Positions 63,282 to 64,000 of a stretch of DNA of 64,000 bases are shown here, piece by piece. The DNA comes from Certhia americana (lineage: Eukaryota; Chordata; Aves; Passeriformes; Certhiidae). How positions within the stretch are numbered: the stretch's first letter is position 1; each line of letters begins with the position of its first letter. The DNA lies in contig JAGMWU010000075.1 in assembly GCA_018697195.1 (NCBI GenBank), forward strand, positions 124,001 through 188,000, given 5' to 3'. Made by a program: the position numbers and the translations under genes. Below the pieces are notes generated by a model. It had not been told where the DNA came from, searched no databases, and saw only the letters and a list, made by a program, of their open reading frames with translations.

Positions 63282-64000
63282 CTCGCTGACACAAGTGGCT
63301 CTGAATTACCCACTGACATACACAGGCTGGAAACTCAAAACTGATTCCTAAGCACTCAAGCCAGGAAGCTCAGGAGCAGCCTCTTCAGTTGCAATAGTGA
63401 AGGCCAAAATCCCTGCAGCTAAGACAGGACTCAAAACTTGGTTAAGAAAGTTCCTGTGGTACCCGTGACAGCCGAGGACACCGTGACCCAGTCCCGCCTC
63501 TATATTTAGCAAAGAGCAGAAAATGGCACACATTCATCGTGATTAACTAATACTCTCAAAGACACTCATTAAATCTCATGGGGTTAGAGCACCTGAATTC
63601 CCAGCCTTAATTAGAGAGGGGAGGGAAGAGGAAAGAGGGAAAAAGGATTGCCCTGAGTTCCTCTGAAGTTCTAAGAAAGACAGGAAAAACTTAAAAAAGA
63701 ATGTACATTCTGTAAGGACCATCTCTGAAAATGCTCTAGCGTTCAGAAATACACTGCTTTGGTTTGCTCCATAGACAAGGAAACAAAATAACTCTAGGCA
63801 AGGCACTCCTAGATTTAGAATGCAAAATCAAGTTATCTAAATCTACCATTACAAAAAAGGGTTTATTAATGACTTCTAGATTCTTACAGTACATGCAGAA
63901 CTGAGAAACTGTCCATGAGCTGCTGACACCATCAGATGTGTCTTAGGCTAAAACCACAGGAATTACTATGCTCACCTAAGTATTTAGGGGTGGTTATAGT

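Overview
The window is vertebrate nuclear DNA and almost certainly comes from a bird, probably a songbird. It has short exons with GT/AG introns, one CpG-island promoter, CR1 retroposon fragments whose 3' tails resemble ATTCTGTG repeats, and several LTRs of avian endogenous-retrovirus types. The two protein genes are neighbours in the same convergent order that I recall for human chromosome 22q13.31. No prokaryotic, organellar or CRISPR feature is present.

Layout: (1) 1-5486 is upstream sequence in which I recognise no gene. (2) 5487-6680 holds a 14-bp minisatellite and then the CpG-island promoter of NUP50. (3) 6683-18373 is the NUP50 gene on the plus strand. Its seven coding exons join to an uninterrupted 469-residue reading frame, with a CR1 fragment in intron 1, an LTR in intron 3, and two same-orientation CR1 fragments immediately flanking the largest exon. 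(4) 18374 to about 22150 is the probable NUP50 3' UTR. (5) About 22150-27590 is intergenic and holds one solo LTR. (6) 32392-60763 holds nine coding exons of KIAA0930 on the minus strand, with a 3' UTR reaching down to 31.7 kb or, less certainly, 27.6 kb. Its first coding exon lies beyond the right edge. Its introns carry CR1 fragments and a cluster of LTRs, including two in opposite orientation that meet near 47.96 kb. (7) 60764-64000 is the first KIAA0930 intron, with another avian LTR at its end.

NUP50 is a mobile nuclear-pore basket protein that binds importin alpha and Ran. KIAA0930 is a conserved protein of unknown function. They are convergent, and nothing in the sequence links their functions.

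I found no wholly new system. The most interesting observations concern how young repeats have been placed around NUP50 exon 5. A CR1 tail ends within about 15-25 bases of the acceptor and is open in frame with the exon, and a second direct copy follows the exon. The acceptor is a tandem TAG-CAG that would switch an FG dipeptide on or off. The codon matching the start Met of the human short isoform is GTG here. Family names for repeats are from memory of avian consensus sequences and were not checked against a library.
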